A stretch of 51,731 nt of DNA from Deltaproteobacteria bacterium. GTDB taxonomy: Bacteria; Desulfobacterota; DSM-4660; Desulfatiglandales; HGW-15. Below, in pieces: positions 50,946 through 51,731 of the stretch; within the stretch, counting starts at the first letter, position 1, and every line of letters begins with the position of its first letter. A model generated the notes under the pieces. It worked only from the letters and a program-made list of their open reading frames with translations. It had not been told where the DNA came from and ran no database searches. Location: NCBI GenBank assembly GCA_016932235.1, contig JAFGDF010000150.1, forward strand, positions 1 through 51,731, written 5' to 3'. The translations under genes were made by a program, and so were the position numbers.

Positions 50946-51731
50946 ATGAGATGCCCTAAATGCGGGTATATAAGTTTTGACTATAACGTTGTATGCCCAA
51001 AATGTAACAAGGATATTGGCGAGCAGCAGGCAATAATGAACCTTCCTTCCTTCAGGCCGGACCCTCCTTCACTCCTTGGTGTGTTAACGGGTGAGGCCAA
51101 TGAGTCTAACATTGGCTTCCAGGTCGATTCTTCCGGAGCAATGGATGTTTCAGGTGAAGATATGGATGTGAATATTGATGATTCATCTGCGATCGATACA
51201 GAATCAATTGATGCTGCTGAAGATCAGGATCTGGATATAAGTCTAGGGGATTCCGATGAGATCCAGTTCCAGGGAGATATGGGAGGAGAAGATGACGAGA
51301 CTGTTTCTGATTTTTCATTGGAGGATGAAGGAGAAGAGATATCTTTTGATCTTGATGAACCCGCTTCCCTGGAATCTGAACAGGATGCCGTCTCTCTTGA
51401 AGACCTTTCCGACACAGAAGAATCAGCGATCAGCCTGGATGAGATATCCCTTGACGAAGGCGAACCCGCTGAACTTGCCATGGACGACGCGGCCATCTCC
51501 CTCGATGAAGAGGCAGCCGAAGCAGAGGACGCGGAATTGGATCTGGGTGATATATCCTTTGACGAAGGCGAACCCGCTGAACTTGCCATGGACGACGCGG
51601 CCATCTCCCTTGATGAAGAGGCAGCCGAAGCAGAAGACGCGGAGTTGGATCTGGATGAGATATCCCTTGATGACGCCGAACCCGCTGAACTTGCCATGGA
51701 CGACGCGGCCATCTCCCTCGATGAAGAGGCA
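50946..51731 (+). CDS. zinc-ribbon protein with acidic tandem repeats (partial)
   Basis: The frame is open to the window end (262 codons, no stop), so the C-terminus is missing. It begins with a zinc ribbon, MRCPKCGY...VCPKCNKDIG (about 1-24). A very acidic, Asp/Glu/Ser-rich region follows, and from about residue 166 it has a 36-residue repeat containing GEPAELAMDDAAISLDEEAA. I do not recognise a family; the design (zinc ribbon, acidic linker, probably a membrane or TPR part beyond the edge) resembles the DUF3426 protein at 45273-46205. The mirror serine-rich frame on the minus strand is a shadow. Confidence 0.75.
   Translation, partial: MRCPKCGYISFDYNVVCPKCNKDIGEQQAIMNLPSFRPDPPSLLGVLTGEANESNIGFQVDSSGAMDVSGEDMDVNIDDSSAIDTESIDAAEDQDLDISLGDSDEIQFQGDMGGEDDETVSDFSLEDEGEEISFDLDEPASLESEQDAVSLEDLSDTEESAISLDEISLDEGEPAELAMDDAAISLDEEAAEAEDAELDLGDISFDEGEPAELAMDDAAISLDEEAAEAEDAELDLDEISLDDAEPAELAMDDAAISLDEEA
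51441..51731 (+). repeat. 108-bp in-frame tandem repeat
   Basis: Repeat units start at 51441, 51549 and 51657, a period of exactly 108 bp (36 codons), with about 2.7 copies before the window ends. Copies are nearly identical at DNA level (for example GGCGAACCCGCTGAACTTGC recurs), indicating recent expansion. The array continues beyond the window. Confidence 0.9.

Noticed and set aside
51224..51712. Serine/alanine-rich minus-strand frame
   Set aside because: It is the antisense of the acidic repeat protein; the plus strand has a start codon, a zinc ribbon and continuity from 50946.

Overview
The window looks like a chromosomal segment of a Gram-negative anaerobe, most likely a deltaproteobacterium (Desulfobacterota, sulfate-reducer or syntroph type). 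This rests on gene content: a ferredoxin-dependent 2-oxoacid oxidoreductase, a siroheme-decarboxylase (AhbB) protein beside hemL, two Rex redox repressors, a TRAP/TAXI transporter, AtpZ/AtpI with a signal-peptide-bearing ATP synthase subunit c, several GAF histidine kinases with a sigma-54 activator, and DUF3426/DUF3124/DUF1573/DUF3568 proteins. A TonB-like protein and an LpxL-type acyltransferase point to an outer membrane. I could not run searches, so family calls are from recognised motifs.

Layout. 1-3.8 kb (minus): tRNA-Ser with its own promoter, then def-fmt-rsmB-rpe. 4-7.4 kb (minus): TAXI solute-binding protein and fused TRAP permease. 7.4-9.3 kb: accessory patch with an internally deleted IS1380-type transposase and orphan IS ends. 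9.4-12.6 kb (plus): HD phosphohydrolase, TonB-like protein, a DnaJ without zinc finger, and a PP-loop ATPase fused to an NFACT-R-like domain. 12.6-13.5 kb (minus): membrane coiled-coil protein. 13.9-16.6 kb (plus): four-subunit 2-oxoacid:ferredoxin oxidoreductase. 16.6-18.7 kb (minus): gpmI and a lipoprotein. 19-22.2 kb: a BamHI-type restriction-modification system (C protein, endonuclease, two methyltransferases). 22.5-31.1 kb: a five-gene minus-strand cluster (acyltransferase, two histidine kinases, an enolase-superfamily enzyme, a TtcA-like ATPase) divergent from a sigma-54 response regulator. 31.1-36.5 kb: aldo/keto reductase, thiamine-binding-type protein, pdxA, uvrA. 36.5-39 kb (minus): a Rex paralogue and atpZ-atpI-atpB-atpE. 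39-41 kb: hemL and ahbB. 41-46.8 kb: DUF1992, DUF3124, pyrD, pyrK, K+ channel, DUF3426 protein, thioesterase. 46.9-49.5 kb: PAS-GAF kinase divergent from a second, intact Rex. 49.6-51.7 kb: a DUF1573 gene with an in-frame UGA, rnhA, and the start of an acidic repeat protein.

The most striking signal is at 49601-50308. One DUF1573 reading frame is interrupted only by a UGA exactly where the family's C-G-C motif has its first cysteine. A hairpin with bacterial-SECIS geometry follows the UGA, so an exported selenoprotein is the best explanation. Other points of note are: a dispersed palindromic element that supplies stop codons or terminators to several genes; a Rex with a broken nucleotide-binding glycine motif beside an intact paralogue; a histidine kinase whose phosphoacceptor His is Gln beside an intact paralogue; and a 214-bp foldback element between pyrK and pyrD.
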